NCBI RefSeq assembly: GCF_965229315.1
Contig: NZ_CBDDJA010000001.1
Location: 620,001 to 684,000, forward strand
DNA length: 64,000 bases
Source: Pelomonas sp965229315
Lineage (GTDB): Bacteria; Pseudomonadota; Gammaproteobacteria; Burkholderiales; Burkholderiaceae_C
Direction of reading: 5' to 3'
The translations under genes and the position numbers were made by a program. Positions 52,571 through 60,207 of the stretch are shown in pieces (within the stretch, counting starts at the first letter, position 1; each line of letters opens with the position of its first letter). Under the pieces are notes generated by a model, which saw nothing but the letters and a program-made list of their open reading frames with translations, ran no database searches and was not told where the DNA came from.

Positions 52571-53966
52571 AGATCTTCCCCGGATTCATGATTCCCAGCG
52601 GGTCCATCGCCGCCTTCACCGCGCGCATCATCGCCACGGCTTGCTCGCCGGTCTCGTCGACGAGGAATCTCTGCTTGTGCAACCCGATGCCATGCTCGCC
52701 CGTGCACGTGCCTTCCAGTGCGATGGCACGCGCCACCATCTGCGCGCTGAGCTGCTCGGCGGTCGCCAGCTCCCCGGGCAGCGCTGGGTCCAGCAGGTAG
52801 GCCATGTGGAAGTTGCCGTCGCCCACGTGGCCGACGATGAAGTAGGGCAGGCCGGCCGCCTCGACGTCGGCGATGCTCGCGTTGATGATCTCGGCCAGGC
52901 GAGAGATGGGCACGCAGGTGTCGGTCGTCACCGCGCGGCAGCCCGGGCGCATCTGCAGGCCCGAGAAATACGCGTGGTGTCGCGCCGTCCACAGCCGCGT
53001 GCGGGCCTCGGGCGTGGTGGCCCACTCGAAGGCCTCGCCGCCGTGGTCGGCCGCCACGTCCTGAACGACGGCCGCCTGTTCGGCCACGCCCGCCTCGCTG
53101 CCGTGGAACTCCATCAGCAGCATGGGCGCCTCCTTCAGGCCCAGCCTGTCGTGCGCGTTGACGGCCTTGATCGCGTTGGCGTCCAGCAGCTCGCAGCGCG
53201 CGATGGGCACGCCGAGCTGGATGACCTGCATGGCCGTCTGCACGGCCGCGTCGATGCTGGGGAAAGAGCACACCGCAGCCGACACGGCCTCGGGCAGCGG
53301 ATGCACCTTGACGGTCAGCTCGGTGATGACGCCCAGCGTGCCCTCGCTGCCGACGAGCAGGCGCGTCAGGTCGTAGCCCGCGCTGCTCTTGCGCGCCCGC
53401 GAGCCGCTGCGCACGATGTCGCCGTTCGCATTGACGAAGCGCAGCGCCAGCACGTTCTCGCGCATCGTGCCGTAGCGCACCGCGTTCGTGCCGCTGGCGC
53501 GCGTGGCCGCCATGCCGCCCAGGCTCGCGTCGGCGCCGGGGTCGATGGGGAAAAACAGGCCCTCGTGCCTCAGCGCCTCGTTGAGCTGCCTGCGCGTGAC
53601 CCCCGGCTGCACGGTCACCGTCAGGTCTTCGGCGTCGATGCGCAGGATGGCATTCATGCGCGACACGTCCAGGCTGATGCCGCCCTGCACGGCCAGCAGG
53701 TGGCCCTCCAGCGACGAGCCCGCGCCGTAGGGAATGACCGGCACGCGGTGCTGCGCGCACAAGGCCACCACGCGCGCCACGTCGGCCTCGCAGGTGGCGA
53801 ACACCACGGCCTGCGGCGGCGGCACGTCGAAGACCGATTCGTCGCGGCCATGCTGCTCGCGCACGGCCAGCGCGGTGGAGCAGCGGTCGGCGAAGTCGGC
53901 GCGCAGCGCGTCCAGCAGCGCCACGGGCAGCGGCGGGGTGGCGAATGGGGCGTGCGGCGCGTTCAT
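52560..53966 (-). CDS. FAD-linked oxidase, glycolate/D-lactate dehydrogenase type
   Basis: A 468-residue flavoprotein of the GlcD/Dld2 class. VIPYGAGSSLEGHLLAVQGGISLDVSRMN is the FAD-binding PCMH signature, GLFFPIDPGADASLGGMAATRASGTNAVRYG holds the second FAD segment, and VGHVGDGNFHMAYLLDP and GEHGIGLHKQRFL are the conserved C-terminal metal/substrate residues. It probably oxidises a D-2-hydroxy acid. No glcE or glcF neighbours are present, so a stand-alone D-lactate dehydrogenase-like role is more likely than glycolate oxidase. A degenerate copy of part of it lies 1-2 kb away. Confidence 0.9.
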   Translation of the reverse strand: MNAPHAPFATPPLPVALLDALRADFADRCSTALAVREQHGRDESVFDVPPPQAVVFATCEADVARVVALCAQHRVPVIPYGAGSSLEGHLLAVQGGISLDVSRMNAILRIDAEDLTVTVQPGVTRRQLNEALRHEGLFFPIDPGADASLGGMAATRASGTNAVRYGTMRENVLALRFVNANGDIVRSGSRARKSSAGYDLTRLLVGSEGTLGVITELTVKVHPLPEAVSAAVCSFPSIDAAVQTAMQVIQLGVPIARCELLDANAIKAVNAHDRLGLKEAPMLLMEFHGSEAGVAEQAAVVQDVAADHGGEAFEWATTPEARTRLWTARHHAYFSGLQMRPGCRAVTTDTCVPISRLAEIINASIADVEAAGLPYFIVGHVGDGNFHMAYLLDPALPGELATAEQLSAQMVARAIALEGTCTGEHGIGLHKQRFLVDETGEQAVAMMRAVKAAMDPLGIMNPGKIFSA

Positions 53967-54055
53967 GAAACTCTCCCTGTCTGACACGCCATTGTGTTGC
54001 GCCTGCGCGGCCAAGCTGCCAGTATGGGCGCCACACCACTGCGGGAGACCCCTGC

Positions 54056-54232
54056 ATGAGTCCCACCCTCACTTGGCTGTTGCTGATTGCCGCCGCGATC
54101 CTCATCGTGCTCGGCGCCGTGCGCTTCGACATGATTGCCGCACGCTGGCGCGAGCTGTTCATCGGCACGCCGCGACCCGAAACGCCGCCACCGCCCAAGA
54201 TGGTGGCGCACGATCCGACCAACGAGCAATGA
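54056..54232 (+). CDS. Small membrane-anchored protein
   Basis: A 58-residue protein: MSPTLTWLLLIAAAILIVLGA is a membrane helix, then VRFDMIAARWRELFIGTPRPE and a proline-rich tail. CGGGAG lies 10 bp before the ATG. It sits between the divergent oxidase gene and the cobalamin adenosyltransferase gene. No function can be assigned. Confidence 0.6.
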   Translation: MSPTLTWLLLIAAAILIVLGAVRFDMIAARWRELFIGTPRPETPPPPKMVAHDPTNEQ

Positions 54233-54283
54233 CGGGCTGGCACTGAGCACAATGCGGGGCTTCACACCCTCGCATGGACGCTC

Positions 54284-54859
54284 ATGGGCAACCGCCTCTC
54301 ACAGATCGCAACCCGCACCGGCGACGACGGCACCACCGGTCTCTCCGACGGCAGCCGCGTGCCCAAGGACCACCTGCGCGTGCAGGCCATGGGCGACGTC
54401 GACGAACTCAACTCGCACCTCGGCGTGTTGCTGGCCGAGCCGTTGCCCGACGACATCCGCGAACTCATCGTCGTCATCCAGCACGAGTTGTTCAACCTGG
54501 GTGGCGAGTTGTCCTGGCCGGGTGGCGAACTCATCAAGGATGCCGCGGTGCTGCGCCTGGACGAGGCGCTGGCGCACTACAACGGCAGTCTGCCGCGGCT
54601 CAAGGAATTCATCCTGCCGGCCGGCACGCGCAGCGCGGCCATCGCGCACGTGTGCCGCACCGTCGCGCGCCGCGCCGAGCGCGCGGTCGTCACGCTGGCC
54701 GGGGTCGAGGCGATCAAGACGGCGCCACGCCAGTACCTGAACCGCCTGTCCGACCTGCTGTTCGTGCTGGCCCGCGTGCTCAACCGCGCCAACCTCGATG
54801 GCCTGGGCGGTGACGACGTCTACTGGCACAGCGAACGGCTCAAGCGCCTGGAAGACTGA
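54284..54859 (+). CDS. Cob(I)alamin adenosyltransferase (PduO type)
   Basis: A 191-residue enzyme that transfers adenosyl from ATP to cob(I)alamin to make coenzyme B12. The N-terminus RLSQIATRTGDDGTTGLSDGSRVPKDHLRVQAMGDVDELNSHLGVLL holds the conserved ATP-binding TRTGDDGTTGL and GDVDELNS motifs. RRAERAVV and QYLNRLSDLLFVLARVLN are the rest of the family signature. It is the MMAB/PduO type. No B12 biosynthesis gene or riboswitch is seen next to it. Confidence 0.92.
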   Translation: MGNRLSQIATRTGDDGTTGLSDGSRVPKDHLRVQAMGDVDELNSHLGVLLAEPLPDDIRELIVVIQHELFNLGGELSWPGGELIKDAAVLRLDEALAHYNGSLPRLKEFILPAGTRSAAIAHVCRTVARRAERAVVTLAGVEAIKTAPRQYLNRLSDLLFVLARVLNRANLDGLGGDDVYWHSERLKRLED

Positions 54860-54904
54860 GCGCGGACACATGCACCGGGCGGCGGCTGACCACCGCCGGC
54901 CGGC

Positions 54905-55204
54905 TCAGCGCCGCTGGTACATCTTCCAGGCCAACCAGACCCAGCGCGCCGCCCGCCACACCTGGCTGCGCCGGCGCTTGCCGGACACGGCGAAGAAGGC
55001 CGCACCACCGCCGGCCACGGCCAGCACGATGGGATCGGACATCCAGCCCTTGAGCCACAGCCAGCGCCGGCCCCAGACATCGGCGCGCGCGCCCAGATCC
55101 TCGGCATTCAGCATGACCTGATTGCGCACCAGCGCCGACGCCATCAGCAGGTCGGCCTTGCGCTGCGCGCGCTGCTGCGGGTCCGTCGGCAGGCGCGGGA
55201 TCAT
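54905..55204 (-). CDS. YqjK-like small membrane-associated protein
   Basis: A 99-residue basic protein with one hydrophobic helix (DPIVLAVAGGGAAFFAVSG) followed by KRRRSQVWRAARWVWLAWKMYQ. It is the last gene of the DUF883-YqjE-like operon. Its ATG overlaps the YqjE stop by four bases. By position it corresponds to YqjK of the E. coli yqjDEK operon, but the sequence match is weak. Function unknown. Confidence 0.68.
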   Translation of the reverse strand: MIPRLPTDPQQRAQRKADLLMASALVRNQVMLNAEDLGARADVWGRRWLWLKGWMSDPIVLAVAGGGAAFFAVSGKRRRSQVWRAARWVWLAWKMYQRR

Positions 55205-55590
55205 GGTTGCGGCGCGTCACGGCGCAGCGCGTCGGCGTCCTCGCGCAGCTCGGACAGGCTGGACTGGAACAGCGACGGCGGCAGGCCGACGAGCGCCTTC
55301 ACCTTCAGCACCGCGAACGCGGCCGCAGCCGCCAGCACGGCGGTAGCGCCCGCAAGAGCCAGCAGCGGATGGCTGTCCCAGAGAGCGACGACTGCCAGCA
55401 TCAGCGCCATCAGCACGCCGAAGCCGGCCAGCAGCGCAGCCAGCACGGCCCACAGCAGCAGGTGGGCGATGCGCTCTTTCTCCTCCTGCGCCTCGATGGC
55501 CAGCAACTCGAGCCGGATGCGGCCCTGCGTCAGCAGCGCGGCGCCGAGCCGCCGCAGCGGCGCGGAGACGGGTTCTTGCGGATCGGTCAA
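55201..55590 (-). CDS. YqjE-family (phage holin-like) membrane protein
   Basis: A 129-residue inner-membrane protein. A soluble helix (LLTQGRIRLELLAIEAQEEKERIAHL) precedes two transmembrane helices (LLWAVLAALLAGFGVLMALMLAVVALW and LLALAGATAVLAAAAAFAVL). This is the YqjE/DUF1469 pattern, called phage-holin-like in databases. It lies between the DUF883 gene and the YqjK-like gene. The operon is thought to affect the envelope and ribosome-membrane association in stationary phase. Confidence 0.85.
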   Translation of the reverse strand: MTDPQEPVSAPLRRLGAALLTQGRIRLELLAIEAQEEKERIAHLLLWAVLAALLAGFGVLMALMLAVVALWDSHPLLALAGATAVLAAAAAFAVLKVKALVGLPPSLFQSSLSELREDADALRRDAPQP

Positions 55591-55597
55591 CGCGCGC

Positions 55598-55906
55598 TCA
55601 ACGACGGCCGATCAGCACGCCCAGCGCCAGGCCGATGGCGGCTGCGACGCCGATGGCCTGCCAGGGGTTGTCGTGCACGTAGTCGTCGGTCGCCGTGGCC
55701 GCCGCCTTGGCGCGCTGCACGGCCTCGTGCTGGGCGTCCAGCAGCTTTTCCTTGGCACTGTCCAGCCGGTCGCTGATGCGGTCGCGCAAGGCCTTGGCCT
55801 CGCCTTCGGCCTGGCTGCCCGTGGCCTTCATCAGCGCGTCGATGTCGCTCATGACGGCATGGAAGTCGGCCGCCAGTTTTTCCTTTGCACGGGAGGTTTC
55901 GCTCAT
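55598..55906 (-). CDS. DUF883 family protein (YqjD/ElaB-like)
   Basis: A 102-residue protein: an amphipathic coiled-coil region (AKEKLAADFHAVMSDIDALM, DRISDRLDSAKEKLLDAQHEAVQRAKAAATATDDYVHDNPWQAIGVAAAIGLALGVLIGRR) ending in a single membrane helix and arginines. This is the DUF883 pattern of YqjD/ElaB, which tether ribosomes to the membrane in stationary phase. I chose ATG 55906 because GGAG lies 7 bp upstream, rather than the GTG just before it. First gene of the operon. Confidence 0.88.
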   Translation of the reverse strand: MSETSRAKEKLAADFHAVMSDIDALMKATGSQAEGEAKALRDRISDRLDSAKEKLLDAQHEAVQRAKAAATATDDYVHDNPWQAIGVAAAIGLALGVLIGRR

Positions 55907-56009
55907 CACCAGCTCCTAGATCGGATATCACACACGTTTCTAGCCTAACGCGATTGGTCTGGGACCGGCACCCTTTGGCGCCCTGCGGCGGGCATGACGC
56001 GGGCTTGTC

Positions 56010-56987
56010 CTACAACGCGGCCACGGCCTGCCGCAATCGCGTGGCATAGGCCTCGCGCAAGTCCTGAGGCGCCACGACCTCCACCTGCCCCGCATGGCGC
56101 AGCAAGTCCATCAGCAGCTCGGTGTCGTCCACGTAGGGCAGCCGCAGCCGCCAGCGGCCGTCGGGCAGGAAGTCGCTGCGCTGCGCCGGGTGCCACTCCT
56201 CGCGCGACACCCAGGCCGCCGTGCCGGCGCTGAACACCAGCTCCGCCTCGCGCGGCGTCCCGCCGGCGAAGATGCCATAGCCCTGGTCCAGCTCCGCCTC
56301 CAATTCGGCCAGCGGCACGGGCCGGGCGGCGGTGTCCAGCAGCGTCGCGGCCTCGATGCCGTCCAGCGCGAAGCGGCGGTAGGCGTCGCTCGCGTGGCAC
56401 CAAGCGTCCAGGTACCAGGCATGGCGGTGGTGCACCAGGCGCTGCGGCGACACCTCGCGCTCGCTGGCCTGCACGTCGGCGCGGTCGCGCTTCTTGCGGT
56501 AGCGGATGGACAACCGCCGGCGCTTCACGACCGCGCTGCCCACGGTCTCGAAACTGTCGCTGGCCATGCGCCGCCGCGCCGTGCCGATGAGCTTCACGCG
56601 CCGCCGCAGTTCGTCTGCCTCGGCGGCATCCACGCCCAGCATGCCGGTGATCTTGTCGAACATCGGCTGCAGGTGGCGGCCGACGATGCCCTGCTCGTCC
56701 AGGCCGGCCAGCATCTGCTGCATGGTCAGCAGCGCATGCAGCTCGGCCTCGTTGAACCACACGCCCGGCAGCTCGTGCCTGCCGCCGCGCCACTGCTCGC
56801 CGAAACGGTAGCCGTTGTCGGCGGTGTCGTACTCGATGGGCGCGTCCAGACGCTCGCGCAGGTAGGCCAGGTCGCGTTTCAGCGTCGCGGGTGACACCTC
56901 CAGCTCGGCCAGCAGTTCGGCAAACGACACGCAGCCGCGGGAGCGGATCAGGTGCTCGATCTTGTAGAAGCGCTCGGTGCGGTCCAT
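56010..56987 (-). CDS. WYL-domain transcription regulator
   Basis: A 325-residue DNA-binding regulator. Residues 1-60 form a DeoR/HTH11-type winged helix (RFYKIEHLIRSRGCVSFAELLAELEVSPATLKRDLAYLRERLDAPIEYD). Residues about 165-230 are the WYL domain with HRHAWYLDAWCHASDAYRRFALDGIEAA, which senses ligands such as nucleotides or single-stranded DNA in related proteins. A C-terminal WCX extension follows. It is divergent from the HNH-like gene at 57105, and the 117-bp gap presumably holds both promoters. WYL regulators often control defence or DNA-damage genes. Confidence 0.9.
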   Translation of the reverse strand: MDRTERFYKIEHLIRSRGCVSFAELLAELEVSPATLKRDLAYLRERLDAPIEYDTADNGYRFGEQWRGGRHELPGVWFNEAELHALLTMQQMLAGLDEQGIVGRHLQPMFDKITGMLGVDAAEADELRRRVKLIGTARRRMASDSFETVGSAVVKRRRLSIRYRKKRDRADVQASEREVSPQRLVHHRHAWYLDAWCHASDAYRRFALDGIEAATLLDTAARPVPLAELEAELDQGYGIFAGGTPREAELVFSAGTAAWVSREEWHPAQRSDFLPDGRWRLRLPYVDDTELLMDLLRHAGQVEVVAPQDLREAYATRLRQAVAAL

Positions 56988-57104
56988 GCTGAAAATATTT
57001 ACAGTGGTTTCTCAGGTGGATCATCTCATGAGCCAGTGAGCCTCAACACTGCTGTCCAAGGCCCGCGAAACCCTCGGCGAGCCCCTCAGCCCCAGGAGCC
57101 CACC

Positions 57105-58163
57105 ATGCAAGCCGCGATCAACCGCCCGTCCACGACCCTCCAACCCGTCGGTCACACGGCCCTCGTCCAGTTCGACCTGGACATGCACGAGGTGCCCGCC
57201 TCCGTCAGCGCCCACGAGCGCACCGGCCTGGCGCTGGGCCGCGCCCACGCGCTGCACGGCGTCACGCCGCCCATCGCCCACCTCTACCCGCAGTCGCCGC
57301 TGCAGCGCGGCTGGCTGGCGGCCCGCGGTCGCCCGGTGCGCACGCCGGCCAGCCCGCAGGTCGAGCAGTGGCTGGCACTGCGCACCCATGCGTGGGCACG
57401 TGGCCGCAGCTTCGAGGACATCCAGCTCACGCCGCACCACCTGGCGCAGCTCGACACCACCCACTGCCCCATCACCCGCGAGCTGCTCGGCGACGACAGC
57501 CGCAGCATCGACCGCGTGCGCGATGACGCCGGCTACGCGGCCGGCAACCTCGCCGTCATGAGCCGGCGCGCCAACCAGGCCAAGGGCAGCCGCGGCCAAC
57601 GGGCGCTGGCCGACTTGGCCGCCAGCTGCGCGGCGGGCCCCATCACACGCATCGGCGGCCTGGCCGAAGCCGAATGGCGGCGCCTGGCCGTGCTGGCCAG
57701 CTTCGTCACACCGCTGCCGCACGACGAGGCCGCGCTGATCCCGCTGCACGTGCTGCCGCCCAACCGGCTGCGCCTGTTCAACCCCATCCAGGCGCTGCAG
57801 GCGCTGGTCACGCGCCAGCTCGCCACGCCGGGCTGGAGCGCCCGGCTGAGCCGCCTCGAAGCCCTGCTGCCGACCGATGCGCTGCGCACCGACTTCAACC
57901 GCTTCCTGCTGGCCCTGGCGCCTCGCGTGCTGGCGGCCAACGAGCTGCAGGAACCGCACGAGATCCGCTGGGCGCTGGAAGACGCCTGGGCCCAGCCGCT
58001 GGTGCAAAAGCGCTGGGCGCGCCTGGCGCTGCAGCTGACGCCGGAGCAGGCGGAAAACCTCGTCGAACGCGCCGCGGCCAAGAAGCTGTGCCCCGTGCAC
58101 ATCCAGCGCCATGACGACGCCACCGATGGCTGGGCGCTGGCCACGGGCGGCTACAGCAGCTGA
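57105..58163 (+). CDS. Hypothetical protein with HNH-like segment
   Basis: A 352-residue soluble protein. Residues 118-160 (TTHCPITRELLGDDSRSIDRVRDDAGYAAGNLAVMSRRANQAKG) match the core of HNH endonucleases (C-P-x-x-x, S-x-D-R, G-Y-x-x-G-N, S-x-R-A-N-x-x-K). However, only Cys121 of the zinc knuckle is clear and the HNH histidines are missing or displaced. The C-terminal half (170-350) is helical and unknown. The ATG at 57105 follows a CAGGAG. It is divergent from a WYL regulator that probably controls it. DNA binding or damage-linked nuclease function is inferred. Confidence 0.7.
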   Translation: MQAAINRPSTTLQPVGHTALVQFDLDMHEVPASVSAHERTGLALGRAHALHGVTPPIAHLYPQSPLQRGWLAARGRPVRTPASPQVEQWLALRTHAWARGRSFEDIQLTPHHLAQLDTTHCPITRELLGDDSRSIDRVRDDAGYAAGNLAVMSRRANQAKGSRGQRALADLAASCAAGPITRIGGLAEAEWRRLAVLASFVTPLPHDEAALIPLHVLPPNRLRLFNPIQALQALVTRQLATPGWSARLSRLEALLPTDALRTDFNRFLLALAPRVLAANELQEPHEIRWALEDAWAQPLVQKRWARLALQLTPEQAENLVERAAAKKLCPVHIQRHDDATDGWALATGGYSS

Positions 58164-58182
58164 AGCCGGTCAGCCCAAAATC

Positions 58183-58206
58183 AAAGCGCCCCGCAGGGCG
58201 CTTTTT
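58183..58206. terminator. Bidirectional terminator between convergent genes
   Basis: A 9-bp stem AAAGCGCCC (58183-58191) with loop CGCA and GGGCGCTTT (58196-58204), then TT. It begins 20 bp after the HNH-like gene's stop and ends 19 bp before the GNAT gene's stop, so it can serve both. Confidence 0.85.
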
Positions 58207-58224
58207 GCTGCCGGCCGCGACGGC

Positions 58225-58743
58225 TCAGACCAGCGAACGGTGCAGGCGCACTTCCTCGACACGCGCGCCGCCGACCTCGGTCGTGCGGGCGCTGCCCAGC
58301 TCGCGCTTGAAGCCGGCCAGCTCGAAGAAGCGCAGCGCGCGCTCGTTGCGCAGGTAGCACCACAGCGTGGCCTTGGTGCAGCCTTCTTCCTGCAGGCCGT
58401 CGCGCGCGGCGTCCCACAGGGCCAGGCCCACGCCCTTGTCCCAATGCACGGGGTCGGCGAACAGCGCCCAGACCTCGCCCGTGGTGGCCGGCGTGCCCTT
58501 GTCGCGCGAACGGTCGAAGCCGACGAAGCCCATCACCTTGTTGTCGAGGTGGGCGACGATGACCTGCGGCTCGCACAGGTCGATGGCTTCACGCCAGAAG
58601 GCCTGGCGCTTCTGCACCGACATCGCATCCAGCGCGGCCGCAGGCAGCAAGGCCTTGTAGGCGTCCTGGCTGGAAGCGACGTGAATCTCGGCGATGGCTT
58701 TTGCATCACGCAGGGTGGCGGGGCGAACCTGGATCACGGACAT
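58225..58743 (-). CDS. GNAT-family acetyltransferase
   Basis: A 172-residue N-acetyltransferase. VRPATLRDAKAIAEIHVASSQDAYKALLPAA is the common N-terminus, VWALFADPVHWDKGVGLALWDAARDGL contains the acetyl-CoA loop (x-x-x-G-x-G/A), and ATLWCYLRNERALRFFELAGFKRE is the C-terminal signature. The acceptor is unknown. The ATG at 58743 is chosen over an earlier one that would add a region with no family match. Confidence 0.88.
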   Translation of the reverse strand: MSVIQVRPATLRDAKAIAEIHVASSQDAYKALLPAAALDAMSVQKRQAFWREAIDLCEPQVIVAHLDNKVMGFVGFDRSRDKGTPATTGEVWALFADPVHWDKGVGLALWDAARDGLQEEGCTKATLWCYLRNERALRFFELAGFKRELGSARTTEVGGARVEEVRLHRSLV

Positions 58744-58834
58744 GGAACTCTTGAACAAACACGCAGGGCGAAAGGGCGAGATTGTGAGTGCCATCCCGCG
58801 TAAGGCCCGCACTTGACAGAGTTTTTTTCTGTGC

Positions 58835-59488
58835 TCAAGCCGCCGCGCCGACGGCCCGGCGCGCCCTGACGTGGTCCACCAGTCCACGCCGCAACCCGCG
58901 CAGCGGCGTGCGTTGCAGGTGCGCGAGCAACGCGTGGTCCACGGCGACATCGCCCAGGTCCATCGCAAAGCGGCTCGCCACCTCGGCCCGCACCTTCAGC
59001 AGCAACTCGGCCGTGACGAGCGCATCGGCCTTGGCGCGGTGAGCGCGGCCGGCAAGGTTCAGCCCGTGAAACCGCACCAGAGCGCCCAGTGAATGGCTGC
59101 CGGCCTCGGGCCACAGCCGCCGCGACAGCAGCACGGTGCAGGCGAAGTCGTGCGACGGGTCTGCATCGACCGCCGCGCGCTGCATCTCGGCCTGCCAGAA
59201 ACCCCGGTCGAACGCCGCGTTGTGCGCCACCAGCGGGCAGCCGCGCGTGAACCGCGCCAGCTCGCGCATGACGCTGGTCGAGTCGGGCGCGTCCGCCAGC
59301 ATCTCGTTCGTGATGCCGGTCAGCGCCTGGATGTAGGGCGGCACCCAGGCGCCGCTGTTCATCAGGCTGGCATAGGTGTCGACCACCTCGCCACCGCGCA
59401 CCAGCACGGCAGCGATCTCGGTGGCGCGGCCACCACTGGTGGGGCCCAGCCCCGTGGTCTCGAAGTCGATGACGGCGATGGTTTCCAT
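58835..59488 (-). CDS. DnaQ-like 3'-5' exonuclease (DEDDh)
   Basis: A 217-residue exonuclease. The three Exo motifs are visible: AVIDFETTGLGPTSGGRATEIAAV (ExoI, DFE), LVAHNAAFDRGFW (ExoII, H...FD), and HRAKADALVTAELLL (ExoIII, H...D). This is a stand-alone proofreading or RNA-processing enzyme similar to the DNA polymerase III epsilon family. A linked polymerase is not present. It lies 5 bp after the stop of the pyrophosphohydrolase gene, so the two form an operon. Confidence 0.88.
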   Translation of the reverse strand: METIAVIDFETTGLGPTSGGRATEIAAVLVRGGEVVDTYASLMNSGAWVPPYIQALTGITNEMLADAPDSTSVMRELARFTRGCPLVAHNAAFDRGFWQAEMQRAAVDADPSHDFACTVLLSRRLWPEAGSHSLGALVRFHGLNLAGRAHRAKADALVTAELLLKVRAEVASRFAMDLGDVAVDHALLAHLQRTPLRGLRRGLVDHVRARRAVGAAA

Positions 59489-59493
59489 CGTGC

Positions 59494-59820
59494 TCAGGGC
59501 TTCGCCGAGGCGTGCTTCGGCGGGTGTTTCAGGGCGTTCATTGCCAGCTTGCGCTCGACAGCGGCGTCCAGGTCCACGCCGGCGTGGTCGGCGATCTGCA
59601 CCAGGTAGAGCAGCACGTCGGACAGCTCTTCGCCGAGGTGGCGACGCTGGTCCTCACCCAGCGCCTGCGACTGTTCCGGCGTCAGCCACTGGAAGATTTC
59701 CAGCAGCTCGGCGGCCTCGACCGTCATGGCCATCGCCAGGTTCTTGGGGGTCTGGTAGGGCTGCCAGTCGCGTTCGGCGGCGAAGTGGCGCAGGCGGCGC
59801 TGCAGGGCAGGAATATCCAT
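59494..59820 (-). CDS. MazG-like nucleotide pyrophosphohydrolase
   Basis: A 108-residue NTP pyrophosphohydrolase. The sequence LRHFAAERDWQPYQTPKNLAMAMTVEAAELLEIFQWLTPEQSQAL, then HLGEELSDVLLYLVQIADHAGVDLDAAVERKL gives the EExxE and ExxD metal motifs of the MazG/RS21-C6 class. It degrades non-canonical or excess nucleoside triphosphates. The ATG at 59820 begins at the usual MDIPALQRRLRHFAAERDW. The exonuclease gene follows. Confidence 0.9.
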   Translation of the reverse strand: MDIPALQRRLRHFAAERDWQPYQTPKNLAMAMTVEAAELLEIFQWLTPEQSQALGEDQRRHLGEELSDVLLYLVQIADHAGVDLDAAVERKLAMNALKHPPKHASAKP

Positions 59821-59895
59821 GCCGGCAGTGTCCGATGTATTCAATAACGTATTCAAGTTTGAAAGGTAGTCACAGTAGTAGAGGGCGGCCTGTGC

Positions 59896-60061
59896 TGTGG
59901 ACAAGGCCAAAAAGTCCAGTCGCGGCAAGCCTTTGGCTGGCGCACAAGCCTGTGCGCCAGCCCCTGTACGGCGGTGTTCGCGTTTGGGCACAACTTCGCC
60001 GGACGGCCTCGGCCTGTGGATATCTGCCCGGTTGTGCCAGCGTCATCCACAGGCTTGTGCG
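59896..60061. promoter_or_regulatory. Region with three DnaA-box-like sites and a long inverted repeat
   Basis: In the 387-bp gap 59821-60207 there are three DnaA-box variants, each one base from TTATCCACA: TTGTCCACA (complement of 59896-59904), ATATCCACA (complement of 60015-60023) and TCATCCACA (60043-60051). There is also an 11-bp perfect hairpin GCTGGCGCACA-AGCC-TGTGCGCCAGC at 59936-59961. A 15-bp segment of it (GCGCACAAGCCTGTG) recurs inverted at 60047-60061. This could be a DnaA-binding or other regulator-binding site. No gene is visible here. Confidence 0.55.
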
Positions 60062-60207
60062 CAGGCCGCAAACCGTCGACGCGGTGTCGTGAAGGTTTCT
60101 TTACGCGCGGCGGCAGAAAAAACGCAACGGCAGGTCCGGGCGCTGCGGCTAGAGTGGCGCTCCCCGATTCGAATGCACCGCTGCGCGGTGTCGCCCAGGA
60201 GACAACA

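Noticed and set aside
58813..58818. TTGACA -35 box on the plus strand
   Set aside because: No plus-strand gene follows and no suitable -10 is at the right distance.
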